From: Clostridia bacterium
GTDB lineage: Bacteria; Bacillota; Clostridia; Oscillospirales; Acutalibacteraceae
Assembly: GCA_017623575.1 (NCBI GenBank)
Contig: JAGAOS010000035.1
Span: 1 to 36,513 of the forward strand
Direction of reading: 5' to 3'
DNA length: 36,513 bases
Shown here: positions 25,374-33,936 of the stretch, piece by piece
Position numbering within the stretch: the first letter of the stretch is position 1
Layout: each line of letters begins with the position of its first letter
Notes under the pieces: model-generated
The model's database searches: none
The model's input: only the letters and a program-made list of their open reading frames with translations
Told to the model about the DNA's origin: nothing
Position numbers and translations under genes: made by a program

Positions 25374-26435
25374 TCATCCTTTCAGAATATTTTTAATTTC
25401 TTCAGTTACCTTTTGCATTTGTTCTTTACTGCCAACGGTAATTCTTACAAAATCCTTAATGCGTTCTTTACCGAAATATCTTACTAATATTCCGCGATTT
25501 TTAAGCTCCTCATAAAGATTTTTAGCAGAAAGGTCGGGATGTGATGCAAAAATAAAATTGGATTTGGAATCTAAAACCTTAAAGCCCATTTCTTTAAGGG
25601 TTATTTTAGTTTCTTCGCGGTTTTCAATTATTTTATCAATACAGTCGTCATAATAAGCTTTGTCCTTAATAGCCGCTGATGCCGCGCGAAGGGTTAAGGA
25701 GTTTATATTATAAGGATTAAAGGAAAAACGCATTGTTTCCAAATCCCTTATAATTTCTTCGTTTGCTACCGCAAAACCTACTCTGAGTCCCGCTAGAGAA
25801 CGGCTTTTAGAGAAGGTCTGAATAACAATAAGATTACTATATTTTTTAGTAAGCTCTGCGGCGCTTGCTTTACCAAAATCCATATAAGCCTCATCCATAA
25901 TAACAAGGCGGTCGAGGTTTTGATTGATGAGGGCTTCAACCTCTGTTAAAGACAGCATAAGTCCTGTAGGCGCATTGGGATTAGCAATTATTACAGGACA
26001 TTCAAAATTCTTATAATGATCAATACTTACCGTAAAATCTTCTTTTAAGGGTACTTCGGTGAGTTCAACACCAAAAAGCTGTGCATATACAGGGTAAAAT
26101 CCGTAGGTGATGTCCGGGCAGGCCAGCCTACCGCCTCTGCCGCAGAACGCCATTACCGAAAAGGCAATAACATCGTCTGAGCCGTTGCCTACAAAAATAT
26201 TCTCCTTATTTACACCAAAGCGCTCGGCAATTGCAGTGCGTAGCATAGAAACCTCAGGGTCGGGATAAAGGTTTAAATCATTTATAACATCATCGTTTAT
26301 AGCTTTAACAACTTCGGGTGATGGTGGAAAAGGTGATTCATTTGTATTTAATTTTATATAAGCCTTGTCCTTTGGTTGTTCACCCGGAGTATAAGCCTCA
26401 AGAGATGAGTACAGATTACTTAAAAATTTGCTCAC
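25374..26435 (-). CDS. hisC: Histidinol-phosphate aminotransferase
   Basis: A 353-residue fold-type I PLP aminotransferase that converts imidazole acetol phosphate to histidinol phosphate using glutamate. It shows IKLNTNESPFPPSP at the N terminus, FVGNGSDD, the NPNAPTG substrate loop, MDEAYMDF, and the PLP lysine in TFSKSRSLAGLRVG. The start codon is GTG (26433-26435), with a modest GAAGTGA site before it; no nearby ATG is better placed. It lies 17 nt after hisD. Confidence 0.97.
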   Translation of the reverse strand: MSKFLSNLYSSLEAYTPGEQPKDKAYIKLNTNESPFPPSPEVVKAINDDVINDLNLYPDPEVSMLRTAIAERFGVNKENIFVGNGSDDVIAFSVMAFCGRGGRLACPDITYGFYPVYAQLFGVELTEVPLKEDFTVSIDHYKNFECPVIIANPNAPTGLMLSLTEVEALINQNLDRLVIMDEAYMDFGKASAAELTKKYSNLIVIQTFSKSRSLAGLRVGFAVANEEIIRDLETMRFSFNPYNINSLTLRAASAAIKDKAYYDDCIDKIIENREETKITLKEMGFKVLDSKSNFIFASHPDLSAKNLYEELKNRGILVRYFGKERIKDFVRITVGSKEQMQKVTEEIKNILKG

Positions 26436-26452
26436 TTAAATTCACTTCGCTT

Positions 26453-27733
26453 TTATTTGTTTTCAAATCTTTTGGATACTGCTCTTGCGTGCGCTGAAAG
26501 ACCTTCTCTTTCAGCAAAACGAACAACATCATCCTTTACATTTTCCAAAGCATCACCGGTGTAATAAATAAATGAAGATTTTTTAATAAAATCATCAACA
26601 GAAAGGGGTGAGCTAAAACGGGCGGTACCCGAAGTGGGAAGGGTGTGGTTAGGTCCTGCAAGGTAGTCGCCCAAGGATTCGGGGACATTCTTGCCAAGAA
26701 AGATGGAACCTGCATTTTTAATAAGGTTTAAAAGCTCAAAGGGGTCATCAACACAAACCTCCAGATGCTCGGGGGCAATAATGTTGCTTATTTCTACAGC
26801 CTGTTTCATATTCTTAACGATTATGATTTTTCCGTTATCATCAATGGAGGTACGGGCAATATCGGCTCTGGGCAGTTCGGGAATCTGTTTTTCAAGCTCG
26901 GCAGATACCTTTTCGGCAAGCTCTGCACTATCGGTAATAAGAACGGCGGTTGCAAGCTTATCGTGTTCAGCTTGAGAAAGCAAATCTGCCGCAACATATG
27001 TAGGGTTACAGCTACCATCTGCCAAAACAAGAATTTCGCTGGGACCTGCAATCATATCAATATCTACAATGCCGTAGAGTTTTCTTTTAGCGGTGGCAAC
27101 AAAAATGTTACCGGGGCCTACAATTTTATCTACCTTGGGTACGCTTTCGGTACCAAGTGCAAGAGCGGCTACAGCTTGCGCACCCCCAAGCTTAAATATT
27201 CTATCAACACCTGCAATTTTAGCGGCGGCAAGAATGTAAGATGGAATGGTGCCGTCTTTATCCGGGGGAGTAACCATAACAATTTCGCTTACTCCTGCAA
27301 TTTTAGCGGGAACGGCATTCATAAGAACGGAGGATGGATAACGGGCTGTACCGCCGGGTACATAAATACCAACCTTTTCAATAGGGGTGATTTTCTGTCC
27401 CAATATAACACCGTCAGCATCATTTATAACAAAATTATTTCTTACCTGATGTGAATGGAACTTATGTATATTGTTTTTAGCAAGCTCAATGGTAGCTAAA
27501 AATTCTTTATCTTCATTTTCATAAGCGGCATCAATTTCCTCTTTGGATACCTCAAGAAGCTGTAGTTTTGCACCGTCAAATTTTTCGCAGTATTCAAAAA
27601 GGGCTTTATCGCCATTTTGCTTTACATTTTCAATAACACCCGAAACTATATCCTCAACACCCGTTTCAAGATTAATATCGCGGGTTAAAATATCTTTTAT
27701 CTCGGTGTTTTCAATGTTCATTATTTTAATCAT
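26453..27733 (-). CDS. hisD: Histidinol dehydrogenase
   Basis: A 426-residue zinc- and NAD-dependent enzyme that oxidises histidinol to histidine in two steps. Signatures are GIYVPGGTARYPSSVLM, KIVGPGNIFVATAKR, IAGPSEILVLADG, SQAEHD (zinc ligand region), APEHLEV, and GPNHTLPTSG. Length is normal. GGAGGA, within the last codons of hisG, sits 7 nt from the first ATG, which directly abuts the hisG stop. A second ATG five codons later is too far from this site. Confidence 0.98.
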   Translation of the reverse strand: MIKIMNIENTEIKDILTRDINLETGVEDIVSGVIENVKQNGDKALFEYCEKFDGAKLQLLEVSKEEIDAAYENEDKEFLATIELAKNNIHKFHSHQVRNNFVINDADGVILGQKITPIEKVGIYVPGGTARYPSSVLMNAVPAKIAGVSEIVMVTPPDKDGTIPSYILAAAKIAGVDRIFKLGGAQAVAALALGTESVPKVDKIVGPGNIFVATAKRKLYGIVDIDMIAGPSEILVLADGSCNPTYVAADLLSQAEHDKLATAVLITDSAELAEKVSAELEKQIPELPRADIARTSIDDNGKIIIVKNMKQAVEISNIIAPEHLEVCVDDPFELLNLIKNAGSIFLGKNVPESLGDYLAGPNHTLPTSGTARFSSPLSVDDFIKKSSFIYYTGDALENVKDDVVRFAEREGLSAHARAVSKRFENK

Positions 27734-28360
27734 TTATTTTTCCTCCAATGCCTTTTGCAAACGGCTACAAAGGGAGTCGATTTCATCCTTGTGGAAAGTA
27801 TAGGATGTACGGTTTGCAATGAGGCGTGCGCTGATGGGTAAGAATTTTTCAAAAACCTTAAGATTGTTTTCTTTAAGAGTAGTTCCTGTTTCCACAATGT
27901 CTACAATTACATCCGAAAGACCAACCAAGGGCGCGATTTCAATAGAGCCGTTGAGCTTTATTATTTCAATTTCGCGGTTAAAAGACATATAGTGTTTTTT
28001 TGCAATATTGGGGAATTTTGTTGCAACGCGTATAGGTCTGCTTGGATCCTCTTTGTAATCATTTTGAGCGGCTACGCACATATGACATTTGCCTAGTTTT
28101 AAATCTAAAAGCTCATAAAGCGAAAGACCGCATTCATCTAAAATATCTTTACCTGCAATGCCTATATCGGCTGCACCGTGATAAACATAAACAGCAACAT
28201 CTGAAGGCTTTACAAGAAGATAACGAACACCATTTTCGGGGTTTTCAAAAACAAGCTTACGGTTATCATCATAAATTTCACTGCAATCGTACCCAATAGA
28301 GGCAAAAAGATTATACACCTTATCGCCGAGTCTACCCTTTGGTAATGCTACAGTAATCAT
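27734..28360 (-). CDS. hisG: ATP phosphoribosyltransferase catalytic subunit, short form
   Basis: A 208-residue short-form HisG catalysing the first committed step, ATP plus PRPP to phosphoribosyl-ATP. The N-terminal ALPKGRL, the VKPSDVAVYVYHGAADIGIAG segment and the PRPP loop VDIVETGTTLKEN are present. It lacks the C-terminal regulatory domain of long HisG, so it needs HisZ for activity and histidine feedback. Its ATG overlaps the hisZ stop by 4 nt (ATGA), giving tight coupling of the two subunits. Confidence 0.98.
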   Translation of the reverse strand: MITVALPKGRLGDKVYNLFASIGYDCSEIYDDNRKLVFENPENGVRYLLVKPSDVAVYVYHGAADIGIAGKDILDECGLSLYELLDLKLGKCHMCVAAQNDYKEDPSRPIRVATKFPNIAKKHYMSFNREIEIIKLNGSIEIAPLVGLSDVIVDIVETGTTLKENNLKVFEKFLPISARLIANRTSYTFHKDEIDSLCSRLQKALEEK

Positions 28361-29472
28361 TCTGCCACCTCCGTTAAACTGCCGTTTATATACTTTAAAA
28401 TCCTGCTTGCCCTTATTCCTTCAGGCATTTCGTGTTCAAGTCTTACTTTTTTTCCTGCTTCACAAAGCTCATTCGCAGCTTTTAAAAGCGCAGAATCGCT
28501 TTTATCATAAAGTATTACAGTATCGCAATCATATTCACTTTTATTGGGATAATGAAGGTTAAGACCGTCAAGATAAACTGCAAAACCAAATGCACCGCCA
28601 TCGCCGCGGATTTTTTTGGCAAGGCTATCATATCTACCACCTGAAAGCACAGGGGAGGGGGAATTTTCAACATAGCCCTGCAGTAAAATGCCGGTGTAAT
28701 AATCAAGATGATTAAGTACAGATAAATCAAGTCGAAGCTTTTCAAAGAATTCAAAACCTTCAATGGCCTTGCAAATGCCTTCAAGCTCCTCGTAAGCGGC
28801 AGATGTTTTATTATCCGTAACAAGTTCCTTGAGAGCGGGCAAAACTTCCTTTAAATTGCCGCTTATAGATGATATTTTTAAAAGTCGGTCAATGATTTTT
28901 TTATCGATGCCGTTTTCTTTGCACCACAGCATCATATCGTGTTGATTTTTTCGTTTGATAAATCCTAAAATCTTTCTGCGCTGTTCACCCTTAATACCGG
29001 CATCCTCCAAAGCGGATGAAACAAAGGCAATATGAGATATAATAAGATTAAAATTACTATCTATTTTTTCCAAGCTTTTAAGACCAAGCAAAACTATTTC
29101 AGCAGTAGCTACAGAATCTACATCACCTAAAAGCTCTATACCGCATTGTTTTATCTCTTTGCAATCGTGAGTATCTTCTGCTATGCGGTAAACATTTTCG
29201 TTGTAATAATAACGCGCTTTAAGATGAGGTAAGGTGCGTGCGTTTTTAACTATTGAAAGTGTAATATCAGGCTTAAGCGCCATAAGCTTACCGGCAGAAT
29301 TGTTAAATGCAATAATTCCGTCGGTTGAAAGAAAATCTCTGTTGTCGCTGTAAAAACCGTATTCTTCAAATTTACTCATACAGTATTTTTGGTAACCAAA
29401 TTGCTCATACAACTTAGAAAGTTCCAACGGTAAACGCGCCTCAGTCGGAAGTGAATTTATAAATTTTTGCAA
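28357..29472 (-). CDS. hisZ: ATP phosphoribosyltransferase regulatory subunit
   Basis: A 371-residue paralogue of histidyl-tRNA synthetase that acts as regulatory partner of short HisG. It retains class II synthetase motifs such as LMALKPDITLSIVKN, RYYYNENVYR and HLDYYTGILLQGY, followed by LSGGRYD. It lacks the anticodon-binding domain. The start codon is TTG (29470-29472), set by GGAGGG 7 nt before it. It is the first gene of the his operon, with a leader of only about 35 nt. This is too short for a T-box or classical attenuator, so control is probably enzyme feedback or a protein regulator. Confidence 0.95.
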   Translation of the reverse strand: MQKFINSLPTEARLPLELSKLYEQFGYQKYCMSKFEEYGFYSDNRDFLSTDGIIAFNNSAGKLMALKPDITLSIVKNARTLPHLKARYYYNENVYRIAEDTHDCKEIKQCGIELLGDVDSVATAEIVLLGLKSLEKIDSNFNLIISHIAFVSSALEDAGIKGEQRRKILGFIKRKNQHDMMLWCKENGIDKKIIDRLLKISSISGNLKEVLPALKELVTDNKTSAAYEELEGICKAIEGFEFFEKLRLDLSVLNHLDYYTGILLQGYVENSPSPVLSGGRYDSLAKKIRGDGGAFGFAVYLDGLNLHYPNKSEYDCDTVILYDKSDSALLKAANELCEAGKKVRLEHEMPEGIRASRILKYINGSLTEVAE

Positions 29473-29512
29473 GGTATAACCCTCCGATTATAAAATATAA
29501 ATATTCTATTGT

Positions 29513-29541
29513 ATTATAATATATTTTTCCGCTTTAGTCAA
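29513..29541 (-). promoter_or_regulatory. Promoter of the his operon
   Basis: The minus strand has TTGACT (29536-29541), a 17-nt spacer and TATAAT (29513-29518). It lies about 40 nt upstream of hisZ. No further promoter of similar quality was seen within the operon. Confidence 0.85.
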
Positions 29542-29734
29542 CTAAAATATTTATGTGCAAAATATCTTTAGTGAAAAATCGGCAAAGGATATATTTTTGT
29601 AGTTATAATGCCGTTTTGTTTGTGCTTTTTGTATATATTTTAGTGTTGCATATTTGAAATTGTTTGCTTTTTAAAAGCAGAAGCAATACATTTTGTTTTT
29701 TTAAAAATTTAACAATTCTGAAAACTTTATGCAG
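29542..29734. other. AT-rich divergent intergenic region
   Basis: This is the part of the hisZ/sortase gap not covered by the two promoters. It is very AT-rich. It holds a small inverted repeat TGCTTTT/AAAAGCA near 29667-29681, but no ORF, RNA gene or convincing operator was recognised. Confidence 0.5.
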
Positions 29735-29763
29735 TTGACAAAAATATCCTTAATGGGTATAAT
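29735..29763 (+). promoter_or_regulatory. Promoter of the sortase-LCP operon
   Basis: TTGACA (29735-29740), a 17-nt spacer and TATAAT (29758-29763) are both consensus. It lies 23 nt before the ATG, so the leader is very short. Confidence 0.88.
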
Positions 29764-29786
29764 AAATTAAATAAGGTGGTGTGTGT

Positions 29787-30545
29787 ATGGAACAGGAAAA
29801 AAATAAGTCTAAAAAGATTATATTTTGGGTATCCCTTGCGATTTTTGTGCTAGGGCTTATTTTCATTGCATTTTTACTTTTGAATACCTATTTATTTCCA
29901 GAGGTTAATGACCCTATTCCTGTTGCTTCTGCTTCTTCAACTATCGAACCCGAACTACCTGATAATCCTATTGATTTTATAGCCGAAAAGCAAAAACATC
30001 CGGATATATATGCTTGGATCAGCATTCCAAATACAAATGTTAATTATCCTATTGTACAGCACCCTACCGATGACAGCTTTTATTTGGATCACAATTCTGA
30101 AAAAAAATACACTAAGGCAGGAGCTATATATTCCGAAATGCAAAACAGTAAGGATTTTTCTGATCCTAATACCGTTTTATATGGACATAATATGTTAAAT
30201 GGGTCTATGTTCCGTGATCTTCATAAATTCCGTAAGGATGAAAAGTTTTGGAACGAAAATAAATATATTTATGTTTATACACCGGGGCATATTTTGACTT
30301 ACGAAATCTGCGCCGCCTACAGGTATGATAATCGTCATATTTTAAACTCTTTTGATTTTAGTGATACTGCGGTTTTTGAGGAATATCTTCAAACGGTAAG
30401 GGATCCAAAATCTTTAATTCGACGCACTCGTCAGATTGAATTAAATAAAAATTCAAAAATACTTACATTAAGCACCTGTATAAGTAATCCGGCTTATCGT
30501 TATTTGGTGCAGGGGGTACTTATAAAAGATGAACCAACAAAATAA
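29787..30545 (+). CDS. Class B sortase
   Basis: A 252-residue membrane-anchored cysteine transpeptidase that links sorting-signal proteins to cell-wall peptidoglycan or to each other. One N-terminal transmembrane segment (about residues 12-34) follows a Lys-rich start, then a class B sortase beta-barrel. The catalytic residues are His134 (LYGHNM), Cys231 (LSTCIS) and Arg238 (AYRYLV). The N-terminal AWISIPNTNVNYPIVQ and the YLDHN segments are typical of SrtB. ATG 29787 is preferred over GTG 29781 because AGGTGG is better spaced. No substrate with a sorting motif is in the window. The gene overlaps the LCP gene by 17 nt. Confidence 0.92.
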   Translation: MEQEKNKSKKIIFWVSLAIFVLGLIFIAFLLLNTYLFPEVNDPIPVASASSTIEPELPDNPIDFIAEKQKHPDIYAWISIPNTNVNYPIVQHPTDDSFYLDHNSEKKYTKAGAIYSEMQNSKDFSDPNTVLYGHNMLNGSMFRDLHKFRKDEKFWNENKYIYVYTPGHILTYEICAAYRYDNRHILNSFDFSDTAVFEEYLQTVRDPKSLIRRTRQIELNKNSKILTLSTCISNPAYRYLVQGVLIKDEPTK

Positions 30546-31662
30546 TTTCCCAAATTTGCCTATTGAAGATACTGCAGAAAATTTAACAAATACTACTGAA
30601 GAAAAAGCTGTTTCAGATAAATCAAAGAAGAAAAAGAGTAAAGTTAAAAAAGTTTTGCTTTGGATTTTGATTGTACTTTTGGTTTTAATTCTTTCGGGTG
30701 TTGTAACAGTTGCTGTTTTAATTCAAAAAGGTAAAACATCACTGCTGAATACTGGAAGTATGAATATGAATCCGGGTAGTATTATAAGCGATGTTGTTGT
30801 TGAGGATGACGGAAAAACCATTGAATATCAAGGTAAGAAGTATGTATACAATGAAAATATGACAGCTATTCTTTGTATTGGGGTAGATAAGGAAAATATT
30901 TCTGATTCTATAGGGCTTCAGGGTAATAATGGGCAGGCGGATGCTTTGTTTTTATACGCTATGGATACATCTACAGGAAAAAGTACAGTTATTCCAATTC
31001 CCCGTGATGCTATGGTCGATGTAGATATGTATTCCGGTTCAGGTCAGTATTTGTCCAGCTCTAAAAAACAGCTTTGCCTTTCGTATGCTTATGGTGATGG
31101 AAAGCAATCAAGCTGTGAAAATACCATTAAATCTGTATCGCGACTTTTTTACGGTCTGCCCATAAATTCTTATGTTGCTATTGATCTTAAGGCTATTGAA
31201 GTGCTTTCAAAAAAAGTTGGTGGAGTTCCGGTTGTTCCTAATGAGGATTTTTCTTATAATGGCTATAACTTTTACAAAGGTAGAGAAATGCTGCTTAATG
31301 GCATACAGGCAAGAGTTTTTGTGCAGGGTAGAGATCAATCAAAGTTGGATTCCAGTTTAAACAGAATGGAACGACAGAAGCAGTTTGTAACTTCTTTTTT
31401 TAATAAAGCTGTTTCTAAAACAAAGCAAAATATTACATTCCCGATAGATGTTTTTAAATCAACAACAGATTATATGATAACCGATATTGATGTTGCAGAG
31501 GTTAGCTTCCTCGCCAGCTGTGTTATAAAAAACAGTATTGGACTTGAATATAAATCCATTAAGGGCGATATGGTTAAGGGTGAAAAATATGCCGAATATC
31601 ATGTTGATGATGAGTCTGTTTATAATACGATTGTAGAAGTTTTTTATAAAACCGTTTCATAG
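30529..31662 (+). CDS. LytR-CpsA-Psr (LCP) family protein
   Basis: A 377-residue membrane protein with a Lys-rich cytoplasmic start, one transmembrane helix (about residues 43-66) and an extracellular LCP domain. LCP proteins transfer lipid-linked polymers such as teichoic acids or capsule to peptidoglycan, or in some cases glycans to proteins. The core motif PIPRDAMVDVD and the VGGVPV strand are present. The usual ALxYxRxR stretch reads ARVFVQGRD, so one of the paired arginines is Gln. The following SDxxRxxRQ reads SSLNRMERQ, with Asp lost. The enzyme may therefore bind a different substrate or be less active. It overlaps the sortase gene, so the two are co-translated; a shared surface-assembly role is inferred. 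Confidence 0.85.
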   Translation: MNQQNNFPNLPIEDTAENLTNTTEEKAVSDKSKKKKSKVKKVLLWILIVLLVLILSGVVTVAVLIQKGKTSLLNTGSMNMNPGSIISDVVVEDDGKTIEYQGKKYVYNENMTAILCIGVDKENISDSIGLQGNNGQADALFLYAMDTSTGKSTVIPIPRDAMVDVDMYSGSGQYLSSSKKQLCLSYAYGDGKQSSCENTIKSVSRLFYGLPINSYVAIDLKAIEVLSKKVGGVPVVPNEDFSYNGYNFYKGREMLLNGIQARVFVQGRDQSKLDSSLNRMERQKQFVTSFFNKAVSKTKQNITFPIDVFKSTTDYMITDIDVAEVSFLASCVIKNSIGLEYKSIKGDMVKGEKYAEYHVDDESVYNTIVEVFYKTVS

Positions 31663-31700
31663 CGCTAATAAAATTTGTATCTATAAAAAGTAATCGGCGG

Positions 31701-31730
31701 TTGACAAATATACTAAATATGGTATATAAT
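31701..31730 (+). promoter_or_regulatory. Promoter of murA
   Basis: TTGACA (31701-31706), an 18-nt spacer and TATAAT (31725-31730) precede a leader of about 65 nt, with AAAGGAG before the TTG start. Confidence 0.8.
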
Positions 31731-31803
31731 ACAATTTGTGATTGATATTTGATTAAAAGATAAATTAATTATATAGACAAGCTCATTAAAGGAGTGCCTG
31801 ATT

Positions 31804-33060
31804 TTGGAAAAATTCGTTATCCAAGGGGGAAACAGATTGGAGGGTACCGTGCGTATAAGCGGTGCTAAGAACTCAGTTGTCGCCATACTTCCTGCAGTTC
31901 TTCTCAGCGATGGTGTTTGCCATATTGAGAATGTTCCCAATATCTCCGATGTTTCTGTTACATTAAAAATACTTTATGAGTTGGGTGCAAAGGTTAGAAA
32001 GATAAACCAATCTACATTTGAAATTGACCCAACTAATGTAAATTCATATACAATCTCTAAGGAAATGAGCAGCCGTATGCGTGCCAGCACATATTTTATC
32101 GGTGCAATGCTGGGCAGGTTCAATAAGGCTTTGGTTGCCCCACCTGGAGGCTGTAATTTTGGCGTTCGTCCCATTGACCAGCATATTAAAGGTTTTAAAG
32201 CATTGGGCGCCAGAGTTGTTATAGATAACGAAATGCTGTCCGCAAAGGCTACAAAGCTTATTGGCGCACCTATTTATTTGGATATGGCGTCGGTTGGCGC
32301 TACAATTAATGTTATGCTAGCCGCCGTTAAAGCTGAAGGTCTTACTATTATTGAAAATGCAGCTAGAGAACCCCATATTGTTGATCTTGCTAACTTTCTT
32401 AATTCTATGGGCGCTGATATTATGGGTGCCGGAACTGATGTTATAAAAATTCACGGAGTTTCTCAATTAAAAGGTGTAAATTACAGTATTATTCCTGATC
32501 AGATTGAAGCTGGAACTTATATGGCGGCGGTTTGCGCAACAGGTGGAAATATTGTTATTGATAATGTTATACCAAAGCATTTGGAATCTATAACCAAAAA
32601 GATTGTTGAAATCGGCGCAGAGGTCGAGCTTTATGATGAAAGTATGCGCATTGTAATGAATACTAAACCCAAAGCTTGTAAAGTAAAAACAATGTATCAT
32701 CCAAAATTTCCAACCGATATGCAGCCTCAGATAACCGCTCTTTTGTCCTTGGCAGATGGTACCAGTAGTGTTACCGAAAGTGTATGGGCAAGCCGTTTCC
32801 AATATACAGATCAATTAGTTGCTATGGGTGCTGATATTTGCGTTGAAGGAAATACAGCTATCGTTAAGGGCGTAAAGGAATTGGTGGGAACTTCTGTTTC
32901 GGCAACCGATCTTAGAGCAGGTGCCGCTTTAATAATAGCAGGTCTCGCGGCAAAGGGTACTACCGAAATTAGTAATATCGGTTATATAGATCGAGGATAT
33001 GAAGATGTAGTTGAAAAAATCACTGCCCTTGGCGGAAACATCAAACGCGTAAGCGAATAA
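31804..33060 (+). CDS. murA: UDP-N-acetylglucosamine 1-carboxyvinyltransferase
   Basis: A 418-residue cytoplasmic enzyme of the EPSP synthase superfamily that transfers enolpyruvate to UDP-GlcNAc, the first committed step of peptidoglycan synthesis. The N-terminal GGNRLEGTVRISGAKNSVV motif, the catalytic and fosfomycin-reactive Cys117 in GGCNFGVRPIDQH, and DLRAGAALIIAGLA near the C terminus are present. Having Cys rather than Asp at this site predicts fosfomycin sensitivity. The start is TTG (31804-31806) with AAAGGAG about 10 nt before it. Firmicutes often have two copies (murA/murZ), and which one this is cannot be told here. Confidence 0.96.
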   Translation: MEKFVIQGGNRLEGTVRISGAKNSVVAILPAVLLSDGVCHIENVPNISDVSVTLKILYELGAKVRKINQSTFEIDPTNVNSYTISKEMSSRMRASTYFIGAMLGRFNKALVAPPGGCNFGVRPIDQHIKGFKALGARVVIDNEMLSAKATKLIGAPIYLDMASVGATINVMLAAVKAEGLTIIENAAREPHIVDLANFLNSMGADIMGAGTDVIKIHGVSQLKGVNYSIIPDQIEAGTYMAAVCATGGNIVIDNVIPKHLESITKKIVEIGAEVELYDESMRIVMNTKPKACKVKTMYHPKFPTDMQPQITALLSLADGTSSVTESVWASRFQYTDQLVAMGADICVEGNTAIVKGVKELVGTSVSATDLRAGAALIIAGLAAKGTTEISNIGYIDRGYEDVVEKITALGGNIKRVSE

Positions 33061-33084
33061 CTTTAGTTTAAATAATTATTTAAG

Positions 33085-33120
33085 GCCACAAGCACTTGCT
33101 GTGTTTGTGGCTGTATTTTA
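33085..33120 (+). terminator. Hairpin between murA and the walJ-like gene, possible weak terminator
   Basis: GCCACAAGCAC (33085-33095) pairs with GTGTTTGTGGC (33101-33111), with one G-T wobble and a 5-nt loop, followed by TGTATTTTA. The T-run is imperfect. It may only reduce readthrough, since the next gene starts 22 nt after the stem without an obvious promoter. Confidence 0.5.
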
Positions 33121-33132
33121 GGCGGTTGTATT

Positions 33133-33921
33133 ATGGCAAAAATGTCTGTAATGTTCAGTGGAAGTAGGGGAAACTGTACCTATATTTCTTCCGGTAAGGA
33201 TGCGGTGCTTGTTGATGTCGGCGTAAGCGCTAAGCAAATACTTATGGCGTTGGAACAGCGTATGCTGGAGCCTTCTTTAATTCGCGGTATTTTTATAACT
33301 CACAGTCATAGTGATCATATTTCGGGACTCAGGGTTTTACTAAAAAAGCATAATATTCCTGTATATGCATCAGAAGAAACCTTGCAGTGTCTTATTGCAG
33401 AAGAGGTATTTAATTCTAAGAGCAAGTATTATAATATAGAAGCTTCTCCCGAATTATTTATGGATATGAATGTTGAGTTCTTCAGAACAAGTCATGATTG
33501 TGAAGGTTCGGGAGGATATGTGTTTACATTTTTAAATGGTGAAAAAGCGGCGGTTTGTACAGATTTGGGCTATGTTAGTGACACTGTGCGAAATGCAATC
33601 ACAGGAGTTAAATCCTTGGTTATTGAATCAAATCACGATGTTGGTATGCTTCAAAACGGAATATATCCCTTTGCAACAAAGCAAAGAATTTTAAGCGATA
33701 AAGGGCATCTTTCCAATGTTGCATGCGCCAATGAATTGTCAGGGCTTGTAAATAATGGCACAATCAATATAATACTAGCGCACTTAAGTAGGGATAATAA
33801 CACTCCTGAGTTGGCGGAGGTTACATCAAAATCAGTGCTTATGGAGAACGGGTTTAAGGCTGATGTTGATTATTCGCTTAGCGTGGCACCACCATCGGGA
33901 GGAAAAATTATATACATATAA
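33133..33921 (+). CDS. walJ: MBL-fold hydrolase, WalJ/YycJ type
   Basis: A 262-residue cytoplasmic metallo-beta-lactamase-fold protein of the YycJ/WalJ group, possibly a double-strand-specific exonuclease linked to DNA maintenance. It begins with the typical MSVMFSGSRGNCTYI. The metal motif HSHSDH is at 57-62, with later ligands in CTDLGY, ESNHD and LAHLS. In many Firmicutes this gene accompanies the walRK two-component system and rlmH. Here rlmH follows but walRK is absent, with murA upstream. AGGCGG precedes the ATG. The gene symbol follows family resemblance. Confidence 0.88.
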   Translation: MAKMSVMFSGSRGNCTYISSGKDAVLVDVGVSAKQILMALEQRMLEPSLIRGIFITHSHSDHISGLRVLLKKHNIPVYASEETLQCLIAEEVFNSKSKYYNIEASPELFMDMNVEFFRTSHDCEGSGGYVFTFLNGEKAAVCTDLGYVSDTVRNAITGVKSLVIESNHDVGMLQNGIYPFATKQRILSDKGHLSNVACANELSGLVNNGTINIILAHLSRDNNTPELAEVTSKSVLMENGFKADVDYSLSVAPPSGGKIIYI

Positions 33922-33936
33922 TATAGGGGAACAATT

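Noticed and set aside
26765-27454. 229-codon open frame on the plus strand opposite hisD
   Set aside because: Its length arises from antisense reading of hisD. The product is Asn/Gly/Cys-rich without any domain, and there is no ribosome site.
29660-29710. Hairpin with following T-run on the plus strand as a terminator
   Set aside because: No plus-strand gene lies upstream, and the stem (TGCTTTT/AAAAGCA) is AT-rich and weak.
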